DNA of 64,000 nt from Microbacterium sp. XT11 (GTDB lineage: Bacteria > Actinomycetota > Actinomycetes > Actinomycetales > Microbacteriaceae), in the NCBI RefSeq assembly GCF_001513675.1, contig NZ_CP013859.1:1117081-1181080 (forward strand). The letters run 5' to 3'. How positions within the stretch are numbered: position 1 is the first letter of the stretch; every line of letters starts with the position of its first letter. The notes under the pieces were generated by a model that worked only from the letters and a program-made list of their open reading frames with translations, was not told the DNA's origin and did no database searches. Both the position numbers and the translations under genes were made by a program. Positions 10,242-19,682 of this stretch are shown piece by piece.

Positions 10242-10964
10242 CTACGCGTAGCCTGAAGCGCCGCGGAAGCCGAGTGATGCATAGAGGGCGCGAGCCGCAT
10301 GGTTGGCGTGGAGCACCTGCAACCACAGCCGGTCCACGCCGGACTCGGCAGCAGCCGACGCGAGAGCTTCGGCGAGGGCGCGGGCGAGTCCGCGTCGCCG
10401 CGCCTCTGGCCTGGTCGCCACGGCGTACAGTCCACCCCACTGACCGACGAGGGCGAGGCGTGCGACGGCGTCGGGCGCTGCGGGGTCGCCAGACGACGCG
10501 TACAGGGCGGGGCCGCCGGTCAGGATGCGCCATGCCACCGCTCGTTCGCGGTCGCCGCCACGGCCGTCGACAGCCCACCAGGTGTCGAGCCAGCCCTCGG
10601 TCGGCGTGTCTTCGATCACGACGCCGTGCTGAGCGGCCGACGCCACCGCCGCCCGGTCGGCGACCAGGACGTCGGTCTGCGAATGCGCGCCGTAGCCGCG
10701 AGTGGTGAGCAGTCCCGGGAGCTCCGGCGGAGACGCCGGGCTCACCTGGAAGACCGGGGGAAGCGACCGCGACGCGTACCAGCGTTCCGCCGCGTCCACC
10801 ACGTTCGACAGGTGCGGAACGATCCCGGATGCGAGCACCGAGTTCGCACGGTTGGTGACTCCGGAGGACGCCCGGAGTCTCCATGCGCCGAGCGGCTCGC
10901 TCTCGATCGCGGGCCAGCCCTGGTCGGCCAGGCGATCGAAGATCGCGGCGTCGTGTGCGGGCAT
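10242..10964 (-). CDS. GNAT family N-acetyltransferase
   Basis: A 240-aa acetyltransferase of unknown substrate. The C-terminal half carries the acetyl-CoA binding motif, seen as YAVATRPEARRRGLARALAE (Q/R-x-x-G-x-A pattern), followed by LQVLHANHAARALYASLGF, typical of motif B. The N-terminal half is a weakly conserved second GNAT-like fold. It is convergent with the lyase gene and 101 bases from the Gfo/Idh gene, so it is probably an independent unit. It is likely a bystander in the sugar locus. Confidence 0.9.
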   Translation of the reverse strand: MPAHDAAIFDRLADQGWPAIESEPLGAWRLRASSGVTNRANSVLASGIVPHLSNVVDAAERWYASRSLPPVFQVSPASPPELPGLLTTRGYGAHSQTDVLVADRAAVASAAQHGVVIEDTPTEGWLDTWWAVDGRGGDRERAVAWRILTGGPALYASSGDPAAPDAVARLALVGQWGGLYAVATRPEARRRGLARALAEALASAAAESGVDRLWLQVLHANHAARALYASLGFRGASGYA

Positions 10965-11065
10965 GTGCCCACGCTAGCAACGCGTAGGGGATGCACCTGC
11001 GACGTCGTCGCACAGCGAGGGGATCGTGCTTCGCGCCGCCGCCGGGTTCGCTCAAGCGATCTCGG

Positions 11066-12160
11066 TTACTCCGGCGGGCGGACATCGATGACGGTGCTCC
11101 GCAAAGAACTCCGAACCGCCGCAGCGTCCGTCACATCTTTGCGGGTGATGACGGCTCCGTCTTGGCGTGCCGACGCGTACATCGCGGCGACGAGCTCGAA
11201 CGTGCGAGCGGGGTGTTGGGCTTCGGGCGGAAAGGGGGATCCATCGAGCAACGCATCGAACACGCTTCGCATGAACGGAGTGTGACCGCTCGCGACGTCG
11301 GGTCCATGGAAGCGCCACCTCGCGGCAGTATGGGGCGGCACATGCGGCGCGGGTGTCACCTCCCAGTTCTCGTTGCTGTGACCGTAGAGGTGCGTGACCG
11401 AGATCGTCGCGAGCTGGGTGTCGATGCGAATGCGGCTCACCTGCTGCGGTGAGACAGCACTGGTGATCGCCTGCGCGATGGCTCCGTTGGCGAATCTGAT
11501 CGTGGAGGTCGACACATCCTCGGTCTCGATGTCGCGGTCTGTGCGCCAGAGCCGGGCTTGAACGGACTGCCAGTCGCCGAGCAGATAGGTCAGCAGATCG
11601 AGCTGGTGGATGCCGTGACCCAGTGTGGTGCCGCCACCTTCCGTTGCCCACTTGCCTCGCCACGGAACGGCGTAGTAGTCCGCATCCCTATACCAGAGCG
11701 TTTCACACACCGCAGCGAGCGGCCGCCCGAACTCACCGGCTGCGAGGAGGCTCCGAATGTGGGCGGCGGCCGAGCCTGAGCGGCCTTGAAACACCACGGC
11801 CAGTCGCCGTCCCACGGCCACGGCGACCTGCGTCATGTGGTCGAGCTCCGCCACCGACATCGCGGGCGGCTTCTCGACGACCACGTGTGCACCGGCGCGG
11901 AGAGCCGTGACGGTCTGGTCATGGTGCAGACCTGGCGGGGTGGCGAGGATCACGACATCGGGGGCCTCGTTCGTGAGCAGAGTGTCCAGCGCGTCGAATG
12001 CCGTGGCGCCCCACTTGTCGCCGAGCGAGACCGCGCGTTCTCGCGATACGTCGGCAACGGCGACAAGCCGCGCCCGCGGGTGGGAGGCGATGGCCTGGGC
12101 GTGCTCCGGCGCGATCCCACCGGCACCGACGATCGCGCAGCGAAGGATCCGTTCGCTCAT
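11066..12160 (-). CDS. Gfo/Idh/MocA family NAD(P)-dependent oxidoreductase
   Basis: A 364-aa dehydrogenase of sugars or sugar derivatives. The ATG at 12160 overlaps the stop of the upstream DUF6807 gene (ATGA), which decides the start; the open frame runs 30 codons further into that gene. The Rossmann motif is AIVGAGGIAPEH at the N-terminus, and VVEKPPAMS gives the conserved EKP that positions the cofactor. The C-terminal alpha/beta domain follows. Last gene of a tight five-gene leftward operon with GH1 and GH36 hydrolases, so it probably oxidises or epimerises a released sugar. Substrate cannot be read from sequence. Confidence 0.94.
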   Translation of the reverse strand: MSERILRCAIVGAGGIAPEHAQAIASHPRARLVAVADVSRERAVSLGDKWGATAFDALDTLLTNEAPDVVILATPPGLHHDQTVTALRAGAHVVVEKPPAMSVAELDHMTQVAVAVGRRLAVVFQGRSGSAAAHIRSLLAAGEFGRPLAAVCETLWYRDADYYAVPWRGKWATEGGGTTLGHGIHQLDLLTYLLGDWQSVQARLWRTDRDIETEDVSTSTIRFANGAIAQAITSAVSPQQVSRIRIDTQLATISVTHLYGHSNENWEVTPAPHVPPHTAARWRFHGPDVASGHTPFMRSVFDALLDGSPFPPEAQHPARTFELVAAMYASARQDGAVITRKDVTDAAAVRSSLRSTVIDVRPPE

Positions 12161-13083
12161 GCTTTCGCCGTCGACTCGGCATGGAGGCGCTTGTGCGCGT
12201 CTGCAGTTCTCTCGGCCGCTTCCAGGATGTGGCCCAGAGGGTCGCTGCAACCGGCGAGGCCTTCGATCACCGCCGTCGTCACGGCCAGCGTGATCGCCTC
12301 CGAAGGCGGCAGCAGCCTTTCATCTCGGGAGAACGGTGCGGGTCCAAGTCCCGGGTACTGGTCTGACCGAGCGAACCACAGGGAGCGCTCGTCGACGGCC
12401 ATCAGCACGCCGATCTCCCCATCGGAACTGAGCATCGACAGCCAGTCAGCAGGACGCGCGGAGACCTCCCGCTCGTCTATCTCTCCTGAGGGGCCGATGA
12501 ACTTGCCGTGGCGGAACGCAGCCGATCCCCGCCAGAAGATTCCGCCGTACCCCGCGCCGAGCCGACCGTTCGTCGCAGGAGATCCAAGCGACAGCGGAGT
12601 GTGCGTCTCATTGGTCAACCGGCTATGCCAGAAGACCGCCCATGTCCCGTCGCTCACGGGCCACACGATGAGCGTGCGCTGCTCGGCGAGCAGGCGCTCG
12701 CCGGAGGGGCTGATCCATTCCAAAGACTCACGTGCCCGGACCGTCTCTGTGGACCCCGCGCGGCCATGACTCAGGATCTCCCATGCGCGATGTCGCTGGA
12801 TGCCGTGATTCGGCAGCGCGCGGTACCCGTCGTGGTGCACGTACGTCGGCCCGCCCCAGAAGTTCGAGCTTCCGACGTAAGGAAGCGCAAGCGAGAGTCC
12901 TCGGTGCCAGGGATGGTCCTCGGGTGCGCTGGCCGTGACCGGACGTCCCTGGTGCGTGCGCAGCATCATGGACGGACGCGGCGAGTCGACGATCGCCTCC
13001 TGGGGCGCGAAGACGTACTCTGCGATGCTCAGACCGTCGTCCTGCACCATCAGCCTGTCGGGTGCAGCAAGCACAGCATCCAT
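12157..13083 (-). CDS. DUF6807 / PmoA-like family protein
   Basis: A 308-aa protein resembling the family annotated as PmoA-like or DUF6807, beta-rich proteins frequently encoded beside Gfo/Idh/MocA oxidoreductases in sugar loci. Recognisable pieces include DHPWHRGLSLALPYVG and FWGGPTYVH. The biochemical role of the family is not established, and the methane-oxygenase name is misleading. It has no signal peptide. AAAGGCGG lies upstream of the ATG at 13083. It is 13 bases downstream of GH36 and overlaps the Gfo/Idh gene by four bases, which strongly suggests cotranscription and a shared substrate. Confidence 0.85.
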   Translation of the reverse strand: MDAVLAAPDRLMVQDDGLSIAEYVFAPQEAIVDSPRPSMMLRTHQGRPVTASAPEDHPWHRGLSLALPYVGSSNFWGGPTYVHHDGYRALPNHGIQRHRAWEILSHGRAGSTETVRARESLEWISPSGERLLAEQRTLIVWPVSDGTWAVFWHSRLTNETHTPLSLGSPATNGRLGAGYGGIFWRGSAAFRHGKFIGPSGEIDEREVSARPADWLSMLSSDGEIGVLMAVDERSLWFARSDQYPGLGPAPFSRDERLLPPSEAITLAVTTAVIEGLAGCSDPLGHILEAAERTADAHKRLHAESTAKA

Positions 13084-13096
13084 GTGTTTCCGCCTT

Positions 13097-15250
13097 TCAT
13101 TCGCGCACGAGTTCCACGACGATCCCTTCGAAATCGACGATGTCTTCGAAGCTCACCATGCCTGAGGCGATGCTCACGTCGCCGCCCGTCGAGCGAAGCA
13201 CGCTCGCGACGGACCACCCGTCGCCCTCGAGAGGGACGTCGGATCGGTTCGGGGCGTCTCTGAAGGAATGCAGCACGATGAGGGCGCGGCGTCCGTCCTC
13301 GCTGAGTCGACGGACGGCCTGCCATCCTTCCGGTCTGCGCCACGAGCCTCCTCGGCGGCCGAACCGTCGACTTGTGCCCCGCTTGAGTATCGGCGCCGTA
13401 TTCCGATAGAGATCGATCGCTCGGCGCACGAGCGCCCATTGCTCCTCCCCGAGATCGGCGAGAGCTCCGGAGAGGCAGAGGCGACCCAGAAAACCGGCGG
13501 CGAGGCTGTAGGTGACTCGGTCGAGAGGATCCTCCGCATGGATCACGGCCCACACCTGTGCTTTTCGCGGCAGAACGACTCGCTGCACTTCTGCCGCGAT
13601 GATCGGGATCTCGACGATCTCGTGAGCATCAGAGCAGGAGGTCATGGCGGTCCGCCCGACGAACGACGGTTCAAGCCGATGCCCTCCGCTGGCGCAGTTC
13701 TCCACGACCAGATCCGGCATCCGCTCTCTGATCTTCCGGAGCAGCCCATAGCTGCCGAGGACCTGCTGGCGCAGGCCTTCTCCGAGTCCGTCCTCATGGT
13801 CGCTGCCAAGGCCGATCGTCTCGTTGTAATCGATCTTGAGATAACCGAACCCGGCGCCGTCGAGCACGTCGACGACGGTGTCGACGAGATGATCGACCAC
13901 CTCCGGCCGTGCGAGATTCCAAAAGCGCCGTGAACCGACCGTCAGCGGGACGCCGTCGCGGTGGAGCAGCCGATCGACGCAGTGGTATGCCATCGAGTCG
14001 GCTCCGACGGTCTCCAGCTCGAACCAGAGGCCCGGGATGAGTCCGCGCTCGCGAAGGGCGTCCGCGACGCCCTTCATTCCGAACGGGAACTGCTCAGTGT
14101 TGGGGATCCAGTCGCCATGGGCCTGTGCCCAGGCCTTCTCGCCCTCGGGGCGGAACCACCCCGCATCGATGACGAGATAGCGCACGCCCGATCCCGCCAG
14201 GCGGTCGGCAAGGGTGACAAGGCTCTCGTGGCTCGGACTCCCCCAGCTCGAACACCATTCGTTCACGACGATGGGGAGGTCGGCTTCCACTTCGGGAGCA
14301 TCATCAGCGTGTCCGTCCTGCGCCTCGAGCAGAACGTCGTGGAGCTCGTCGACACCTCCGGACACCACGGCCACGATCGCCTCCGGCGAGGTGAGCGATT
14401 GACCAGGGGAGATCGTCTTCGCCCAGTGCCCGAACTCCCGGTCAGCCAGCCCGCCTGCGAGTGCGACGTCATCGCCCAGTCGCGCGACCTCGAGCTGCCA
14501 GCTGCCTCCCCAGGCGAGTTGCGCTCCCCATGTGACCCCCGCGACACGATCCTCGACAGCCACGAACGGCATCCAGCCGCGCGCAGGCATCGAACCGACC
14601 TGACCGAACCGCTCGCTCATGCCCGCAACACCGAGCCAAGAGCGCTCGAGGTGGAGGTCTTCCAGGCCTTCGGAGACGAGACGACCTTCTGCACTCCAGG
14701 CGCTGCGCATCCGGTGCAGGACCAGGCGCCCACTGGCGTCGTCCCGGGCGAACGGCGTGATCGCCGACAGACAGAAGCTCGACAAGGCCTCGATGACCAC
14801 CGGTTCTGCGGAGAGGTTCTCGACGGTGCACCGGAACAAGAGTGCACCTCCGGCCACGAGCTCAACGCTGTGCACGACCTGCAATCCGTCGGGGCTCTGC
14901 AGGACCGTGCAGACGGAGTCGAGCGACGCCGTCTGCTCGACCAGTTCAAGACGACTCCCGGCGGGTGCCCAGTGCGTCGATCGACCCTGCGTGAACATCC
15001 CCGACGCTGAATCCCCGCGGAGCTGCAAAGACACCAGCGGATCGATCCGTCCCGCTGGCAGCTCGGCGCCGAAAGGCAGTGCGTCGACGGCCGGCACGTC
15101 GTCGATCCTCGATCGGCGGGGCTGTCGGTCCCCCCGCCTCGCGGTCGGGACGATCTCGAGCCCGACGATCCCGTCCTGCCGGACGTACCGAAGGTCAGTG
15201 GATCCGAGAGCATGCACCAGGACCTCTTCCCGGTCTCCCATGTCGCTCAT
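13097..15250 (-). CDS. glycoside hydrolase family 36 (alpha-galactosidase-like)
   Basis: A 717-aa retaining hydrolase of clan GH-D. An N-terminal beta-supersandwich is followed by the barrel with GFGYLKIDYNE near residue 473 (expected Asp nucleophile), ENCASGGHRLEPSF and CSDAHE near 541, the place of the acid/base Asp. The usual family pattern there is SDNTD, so this member is divergent and might act on an alpha-galactoside or a related alpha-linkage. No signal peptide: cytoplasmic. It sits between GH1 (19 bases) and DUF6807 (13 bases) in the leftward operon. Confidence 0.9.
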   Translation of the reverse strand: MSDMGDREEVLVHALGSTDLRYVRQDGIVGLEIVPTARRGDRQPRRSRIDDVPAVDALPFGAELPAGRIDPLVSLQLRGDSASGMFTQGRSTHWAPAGSRLELVEQTASLDSVCTVLQSPDGLQVVHSVELVAGGALLFRCTVENLSAEPVVIEALSSFCLSAITPFARDDASGRLVLHRMRSAWSAEGRLVSEGLEDLHLERSWLGVAGMSERFGQVGSMPARGWMPFVAVEDRVAGVTWGAQLAWGGSWQLEVARLGDDVALAGGLADREFGHWAKTISPGQSLTSPEAIVAVVSGGVDELHDVLLEAQDGHADDAPEVEADLPIVVNEWCSSWGSPSHESLVTLADRLAGSGVRYLVIDAGWFRPEGEKAWAQAHGDWIPNTEQFPFGMKGVADALRERGLIPGLWFELETVGADSMAYHCVDRLLHRDGVPLTVGSRRFWNLARPEVVDHLVDTVVDVLDGAGFGYLKIDYNETIGLGSDHEDGLGEGLRQQVLGSYGLLRKIRERMPDLVVENCASGGHRLEPSFVGRTAMTSCSDAHEIVEIPIIAAEVQRVVLPRKAQVWAVIHAEDPLDRVTYSLAAGFLGRLCLSGALADLGEEQWALVRRAIDLYRNTAPILKRGTSRRFGRRGGSWRRPEGWQAVRRLSEDGRRALIVLHSFRDAPNRSDVPLEGDGWSVASVLRSTGGDVSIASGMVSFEDIVDFEGIVVELVRE

Positions 15251-15269
15251 TCCTTGAGGAGAAGTCAGA

Positions 15270-16721
15270 TCACCGGATCGACTGCGACGGGAGCGCTGCC
15301 GTTCGGCAGAGTTCGGCGTACCAGTACGCGCTCATTTTCGGTGTTCGCACGAGCGTCTCGTAATCGACATGGACCAGACCGAAGCGCCGCTCGTAGCCAT
15401 GAGCCCATTCGAAGTTGTCGAGCAGCGACCAGGCGAAGTACCCGCGGATGTCGACGCCATCCTCGATGCAGCGATTCACCGCCGCGAGGTGTCGGTGGAG
15501 GTAGTCGACCCGCTCAGGGTCGTCGACATGTCCAGCGATGACACGGTCATCCCAGGCCATGCCGTTCTCCGTGACCACCAGCGGGGTGCCTGGATAGCGC
15601 GTGCCGAGCGTCCGCAGCAGCTCATCCAGCCCATCGGGAGCGATGTTCCATCCCATCTGGGTGTACGGCCCAGGCTGCGGGAGGAACTCCACATCCTCGG
15701 CCCCCACCCAGGGCGATGCGCCCGGCCGGTGCCCGTCTTCCACGAGCCGCGGCGAATGCCCGTCCCACATCCGTACCGACAGCGTCGAGTAGTAGTTCAC
15801 CCCGAGGAAGTCCAACGGCTGGTGGATCGTAGCCAGGTCGCCGTCCGCGATGAAGCTCCAGTCCGTCACGTGCGATGTGATCTCGAACAGTCGCTCCGGA
15901 TACCGTCCGAGCAGGATCGGGTCGGCGAACGACCGGTTCGACATGAGGTCGATGCGCTCGACCGCTTGGCCTCCGGTCGGGCCCGACGCGCGAGCGCACT
16001 GGAAGTTGAGGGTCACCGACACCTCCCCGCCAGGCGCGATGCCCGAGCGAAGCTCCTGCGCGGCGCGCCCGTGCGCGAGGTTCAGATGGTGAAGCGCTTC
16101 CAACGCCGCCAGTGGCTCGGTGATTCCGGGGGCCATCACCCCGGACGCGTGACCGAGGTAGGCGGCGCACCAGGGTTCGTTGAGCGTCGTCCACTTGTGC
16201 ACTCGGTCCCCGAAGTGGCGCCCCATGAACCCGGCGAAATCCGCGAATCGTTCCGCTGTCTCGCGGTTCCGCCACCCGCCCTGCTCTTGGAGCGCCTGCG
16301 GCAGGTCCCAGTGGTACAGCGTCAGGTAGGGGGTGATACCTCTGGCGAGGAGACCGTCAACGAGCCGGTCGTAGAAGTCGACCCCCGCGGCGTTGACCGG
16401 CCCGCGGCCGTCGGGGAAGACGCGGGACCAGGAGGTCGAGAAGCGGTACGCGGGAATCCCCAGAGCCGACAGCAGATCGAGATCCTCGTCGAGGCGGTGA
16501 TAATGATCCGCGGCGACGTCGCCGGTGTCGCCATTGAGGATGCGGCCCGGCTCGTGGGAATAGACATCCCAGATCGACGCGCCACGGCCGTCCTCCGCGG
16601 CCGCACCTTCGATCTGGTAGGCCGCTGTTGCCGCACCGAAGACGAAGGACGCGGGGAACGCGACGTTCTGGTCACGATAGTCCGTGCTGCGCTGTGCGCG
16701 CGCCACGCTGAGATCGTGCAT
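15270..16721 (-). CDS. glycoside hydrolase family 1 beta-glucosidase
   Basis: Retaining beta-glycosidase, 483 aa. The N-terminus has FVFGAATAAYQIEGA, the family signature. TTLNEPW near residue 180 holds the acid/base Glu and LVVTENGM near 384 the nucleophile Glu; GYFAWSLLDNFEW near the end forms part of the aglycone/glucose site. It has no signal peptide, so it works on imported oligosaccharides. Second gene of the leftward operon, 27 bases after the FAD oxidoreductase. Aryl- or cello-oligosaccharide specificity cannot be decided. Confidence 0.95.
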   Translation of the reverse strand: MHDLSVARAQRSTDYRDQNVAFPASFVFGAATAAYQIEGAAAEDGRGASIWDVYSHEPGRILNGDTGDVAADHYHRLDEDLDLLSALGIPAYRFSTSWSRVFPDGRGPVNAAGVDFYDRLVDGLLARGITPYLTLYHWDLPQALQEQGGWRNRETAERFADFAGFMGRHFGDRVHKWTTLNEPWCAAYLGHASGVMAPGITEPLAALEALHHLNLAHGRAAQELRSGIAPGGEVSVTLNFQCARASGPTGGQAVERIDLMSNRSFADPILLGRYPERLFEITSHVTDWSFIADGDLATIHQPLDFLGVNYYSTLSVRMWDGHSPRLVEDGHRPGASPWVGAEDVEFLPQPGPYTQMGWNIAPDGLDELLRTLGTRYPGTPLVVTENGMAWDDRVIAGHVDDPERVDYLHRHLAAVNRCIEDGVDIRGYFAWSLLDNFEWAHGYERRFGLVHVDYETLVRTPKMSAYWYAELCRTAALPSQSIR

Positions 16722-16748
16722 TGGTTCCTCTTCTCGCAGACGTGAATT

Positions 16749-18365
16749 TCAGGCGAGCAGTGAGCGGTCCCACCGCAGCTGCGCCCCGCCGCGGGTCAGA
16801 TCGTCCTGGAAGTCCTCCAGGCGCCCGTCGTCGTCCAGCACCGCATGGGGTTCGCTCTCTGCGCGAAGACAGAAGGCTGCAAGCGCACCGGCCGCCTCGC
16901 CGATGCTCCACTCGACAGGGTGCAGCCGGTAGCAGCCGTTCGTGATCTGAGTGGTGCCGATGTTCTTGCAGGCCGGGATGAGGTTCCTGACTCGCTGTGG
17001 GATGAGAGCGCCGAGCGGGATCTCGAACGGCTGGGGGAGACTCGCCGGATAACTGTGGCCGCCCGTGGTCGGGTGGCGGTCGATCCAGAAGTAGTGGCCG
17101 GTACCGACCGTGTCCCGATACTGCACGGCGCCTTCGGGCCGATACGTGAGCGAGACCTCTTGCTCAACGATCGTCTTGCGCGCGCGAATGCGGCGCGACT
17201 CTCGGACATACGGCATCATCGCGAACCCATCCGTGGTCCCCGCGACGTCTGGACGCAGTCGCAAACCCGGCCAGCCGGTGCCCCCGTCAGGCCGCGGCGC
17301 TTCGGTCTGCAACCAGTAGAGCGTCGCCGCGCTGAGGTCCTTCGCTCCCTGCCAGTGCCGCTGGGCATCGGGGACGCCGAACAGTGGGCCGTCCGTGTAG
17401 TCGTTCTGCAGCCAGTTCACGACCACGATGTCACTGGCATAAAAGCCCGCCGTGAACTGTCGACGCGCGGCGACCCGACGATAGTTCCAGAGTTCGGGCG
17501 CCGCGCCCATCTGGTGGTGGTCGAGGTCGATCGCAGCCGGATCATCATCCATGTTGGGGTGGAATCCGTAGGTCACTGTAGGCGCTCCCGTGGCGTCGAC
17601 CGCGGTGACGAAGCTCAGTTGGCGGCGGGGGCTCGTGGCATGCGGCGGAATGGCGTCGCGGTAGCGCTCATAGTTCGCCGGACGGTCGATCGTGTGGTCC
17701 TCGCCCGCTCGGTGATCCATCACGAAGCACCAGGTGGCACCCTGCATGTCGGTCGGGTCTGCGGTCTCGGCCGCCCCCGGCTCGCCGGTGTCGGCCTGGG
17801 CTTCGCGCCCGCTGACGAACTCCACTCCGCCCAGCTCCAGCAGGTCGCCGAGTTCGGTCGCGTCGAGGACATAGGAGCCGGTCAGCGTGGTTCGCTCACC
17901 AGTGTCGATCCCCTCCACCACGACTGCGCGCACGATGTCTCCGTCACTCTCCACCGCGACTGGCCGAGTCCGACGGAGGATCTGCAGCCGACCGCTTGCC
18001 TCGTACGGAAGCAGCATCGATTCGATCACTGAGAGCGCCACTCGAGGCTCGACCGATACCGGGCTGACCCAGGCCGCCCCCGGGTTCAGGTGGGCGTCGG
18101 CGCGGGCCTCCGGCGTCAGGGGATACCAGCGGCGATAGTGATCACGCAGAGCATCGCGAAAGTCACGGTAGCTCTGGTTCGCCCCGGTGCGCTCGATATG
18201 GATGTGTTCATCGGTCGGCACGAGCTGGCTGGTCAACTGGCCGCCGAGCCAGGCGGTCTGTTCCGTCAAGATGACGTGGTACCCACGACGGAGCACCGCG
18301 AGTGCTGCAGAGACCCCGCCGAAGCCTCCTCCGATGACCAGCACATCCGCATTCGTGTCAAGCAT
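16749..18365 (-). CDS. FAD-dependent oxidoreductase (FAD_oxidored family)
   Basis: A 538-aa flavoprotein. The ATG at 18365 directly precedes the dinucleotide-binding motif ADVLVIGGGFGGVSAALAV; the open frame extends 28 codons further but without homology. HFWIDRHPTTGGHSYP and NLIPACKNIGTTQITNGCYR lie in the C-terminal half and match a large group of poorly characterised FAD-dependent oxidoreductases common in polysaccharide-utilisation loci. First gene of the leftward operon and divergent from the LacI gene; the palindrome at 18403-18413 lies between them. Its substrate is unknown; oxidation of a sugar or aglycone is plausible. Confidence 0.88.
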   Translation of the reverse strand: MLDTNADVLVIGGGFGGVSAALAVLRRGYHVILTEQTAWLGGQLTSQLVPTDEHIHIERTGANQSYRDFRDALRDHYRRWYPLTPEARADAHLNPGAAWVSPVSVEPRVALSVIESMLLPYEASGRLQILRRTRPVAVESDGDIVRAVVVEGIDTGERTTLTGSYVLDATELGDLLELGGVEFVSGREAQADTGEPGAAETADPTDMQGATWCFVMDHRAGEDHTIDRPANYERYRDAIPPHATSPRRQLSFVTAVDATGAPTVTYGFHPNMDDDPAAIDLDHHQMGAAPELWNYRRVAARRQFTAGFYASDIVVVNWLQNDYTDGPLFGVPDAQRHWQGAKDLSAATLYWLQTEAPRPDGGTGWPGLRLRPDVAGTTDGFAMMPYVRESRRIRARKTIVEQEVSLTYRPEGAVQYRDTVGTGHYFWIDRHPTTGGHSYPASLPQPFEIPLGALIPQRVRNLIPACKNIGTTQITNGCYRLHPVEWSIGEAAGALAAFCLRAESEPHAVLDDDGRLEDFQDDLTRGGAQLRWDRSLLA

Positions 18366-18402
18366 GAGTCTCCATTGGCGCAAGTTCTTCGAAAAGTTAT
18401 CG

Positions 18403-18413
18403 GCAACGGTTGC
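18403..18413. promoter_or_regulatory. candidate LacI-family operator in divergent region
   Basis: A perfect odd-centred palindrome GCAACGGTTGC lies between the FAD oxidoreductase start (18365) and the LacI start (18476). LacI-family operators typically carry such half-sites around a central base. A related site with GCAAA/TTTGC half-sites covers the promoter of the binding-protein operon at 19532-19550, supporting one regulator for both. Binding itself is inferred. Confidence 0.6.
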
Positions 18414-18475
18414 AGAACCTGGGGCATAATGCAAGTCAGTGCGGAACACAATCTTCTCCGCACGGTAAGGACGTC

Positions 18476-19519
18476 ATGAAGAGTCACGCCGGCCCGTCGA
18501 GTCCCGTCGAAACCCAGCGAAGGCCCTCCCTGGCCGATATCGCGGAGCAGACGGGCGTATCCATCTCAACGGTCTCCAAAGTGGTGAACGGCAAGTCCGA
18601 TGTCTCCGATGCGACCCGCCGGAAAGTCGAGCAGGCGCTCCGCAGTCACCAGTACGTGCCGCCTCGTGACCGACGAGGCGACAGTCGCCTCTCCATCGCC
18701 GTGCTCGCCCGCAGCATGACTTCGCCATATACGTTGGAGATCCTCCGAGGTGCTGCGACCGCTGTCGAGCACGCGGATGCGGATCTGGTGCTCTCGCTCT
18801 ACCGCGACGACAGCGATGACCGTTCCTGGATCGAGTCGATGGTCCGTGCCGGCCGCGACGCGGTGATCGCTGTGACGTCGATGCTCGACGCCAAGGAGAT
18901 CGACCGGCTGAACGAGGTCGGCCTCCCCCTCGTGATCGTCGACCCGTTCAACGATCCGCAGCCCGAGACGGTGAGCGTCGGCAGTACGAACTGGAACGGC
19001 GGACTTGCCGGGACGGAGCACCTGCTCGCACTGGGGCATCGTCGGATCGGCTTGCTCATCGGCGTCCGCAACGCACTCGCCTCGCGTGCGCGCGAGCACG
19101 GGTACGTCGCAGCGCTCACCGCTGCAGGCATCGCTGTGGACCCGGCGCTCATCTTGCCCGGGGAGTACACCTTCGAGTCTGGAGTCGAGGGCGCGCTGGA
19201 ACTGTTGGCGCTGCCCGAACCGCCCACCGCCATCTTCGCCGCCAGTGATCATCAGGCGCTCGGCGTCATCGAGGCCGCCCGCCAGCGCGCCATCCGCGTG
19301 CCGGAGGAACTCAGTGTGGTCGGATTCGACGATCTCCCGATCGCGCTGTCCGCATCCCCGCCGCTCACGACCGTGCGCCAACCGCTCTCCGAGATGGGTG
19401 CACTCGCCATGCGCACGGCCATCATGATGACGGGCGGCGAGGAGCCCTCGACGCACCACATGGAACTCGCCACCTCTCTCGTCGTCCGGGCGTCCTCACA
19501 AGCGCGTCAGCCCGACTGA
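18476..19519 (+). CDS. LacI family transcriptional repressor
   Basis: A 347-aa DNA-binding regulator. The ATG at 18476 is preceded by GTAAGGA with five-base spacing. The N-terminal HTH reads SLADIAEQTGVSISTVSKVV followed by NGKSDVS, and the hinge helix region follows about residue 60. The rest is a periplasmic-binding-protein-like sensor ending in VVGFDDLPIALSASPPLTTV, the family signature. The effector is probably a released mono- or oligosaccharide. It is flanked by the operon it faces and the operon it precedes, both with candidate operators, so it likely represses both and itself. Confidence 0.96.
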   Translation: MKSHAGPSSPVETQRRPSLADIAEQTGVSISTVSKVVNGKSDVSDATRRKVEQALRSHQYVPPRDRRGDSRLSIAVLARSMTSPYTLEILRGAATAVEHADADLVLSLYRDDSDDRSWIESMVRAGRDAVIAVTSMLDAKEIDRLNEVGLPLVIVDPFNDPQPETVSVGSTNWNGGLAGTEHLLALGHRRIGLLIGVRNALASRAREHGYVAALTAAGIAVDPALILPGEYTFESGVEGALELLALPEPPTAIFAASDHQALGVIEAARQRAIRVPEELSVVGFDDLPIALSASPPLTTVRQPLSEMGALAMRTAIMMTGGEEPSTHHMELATSLVVRASSQARQPD

Positions 19520-19531
19520 GCGAAATAATTG

Positions 19532-19572
19532 TCGCAAATTTTGCTTGCGATTCTCGGGAACGCGGGTACAGT
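19532..19572 (+). promoter_or_regulatory. promoter and overlapping LacI-type operator for the sugar importer operon
   Basis: TCGCAA at 19532-19537 and TTGCGA at 19545-19550 form an inverted repeat that contains the inner palindrome GCAAATTTTGC. The right arm doubles as a -35 element (TTGCGA); TACAGT at 19567-19572 is a -10 element with a 16-base spacer. A repressor on this site would block the -35 box. The promoter reads toward the binding-protein gene at 19683, which has AAAGGAG before its GTG. Confidence 0.6.
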
Positions 19573-19682
19573 GGGTTTCGGAGGAGCCTTGATGCTTCCG
19601 GAACGGGATGTTCGATTGATCAGGCTGCTCCACTCGCCAGGCCCTCGCCTGCGAGGGAGGACAGTACAAAGGAGCACTGATC

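Noticed and set aside
8633..10435. A 600-codon minus-strand frame opposite the PL8 lyase.
   Set aside because: No domain, and the overlapping plus-strand protein has clear domains throughout.
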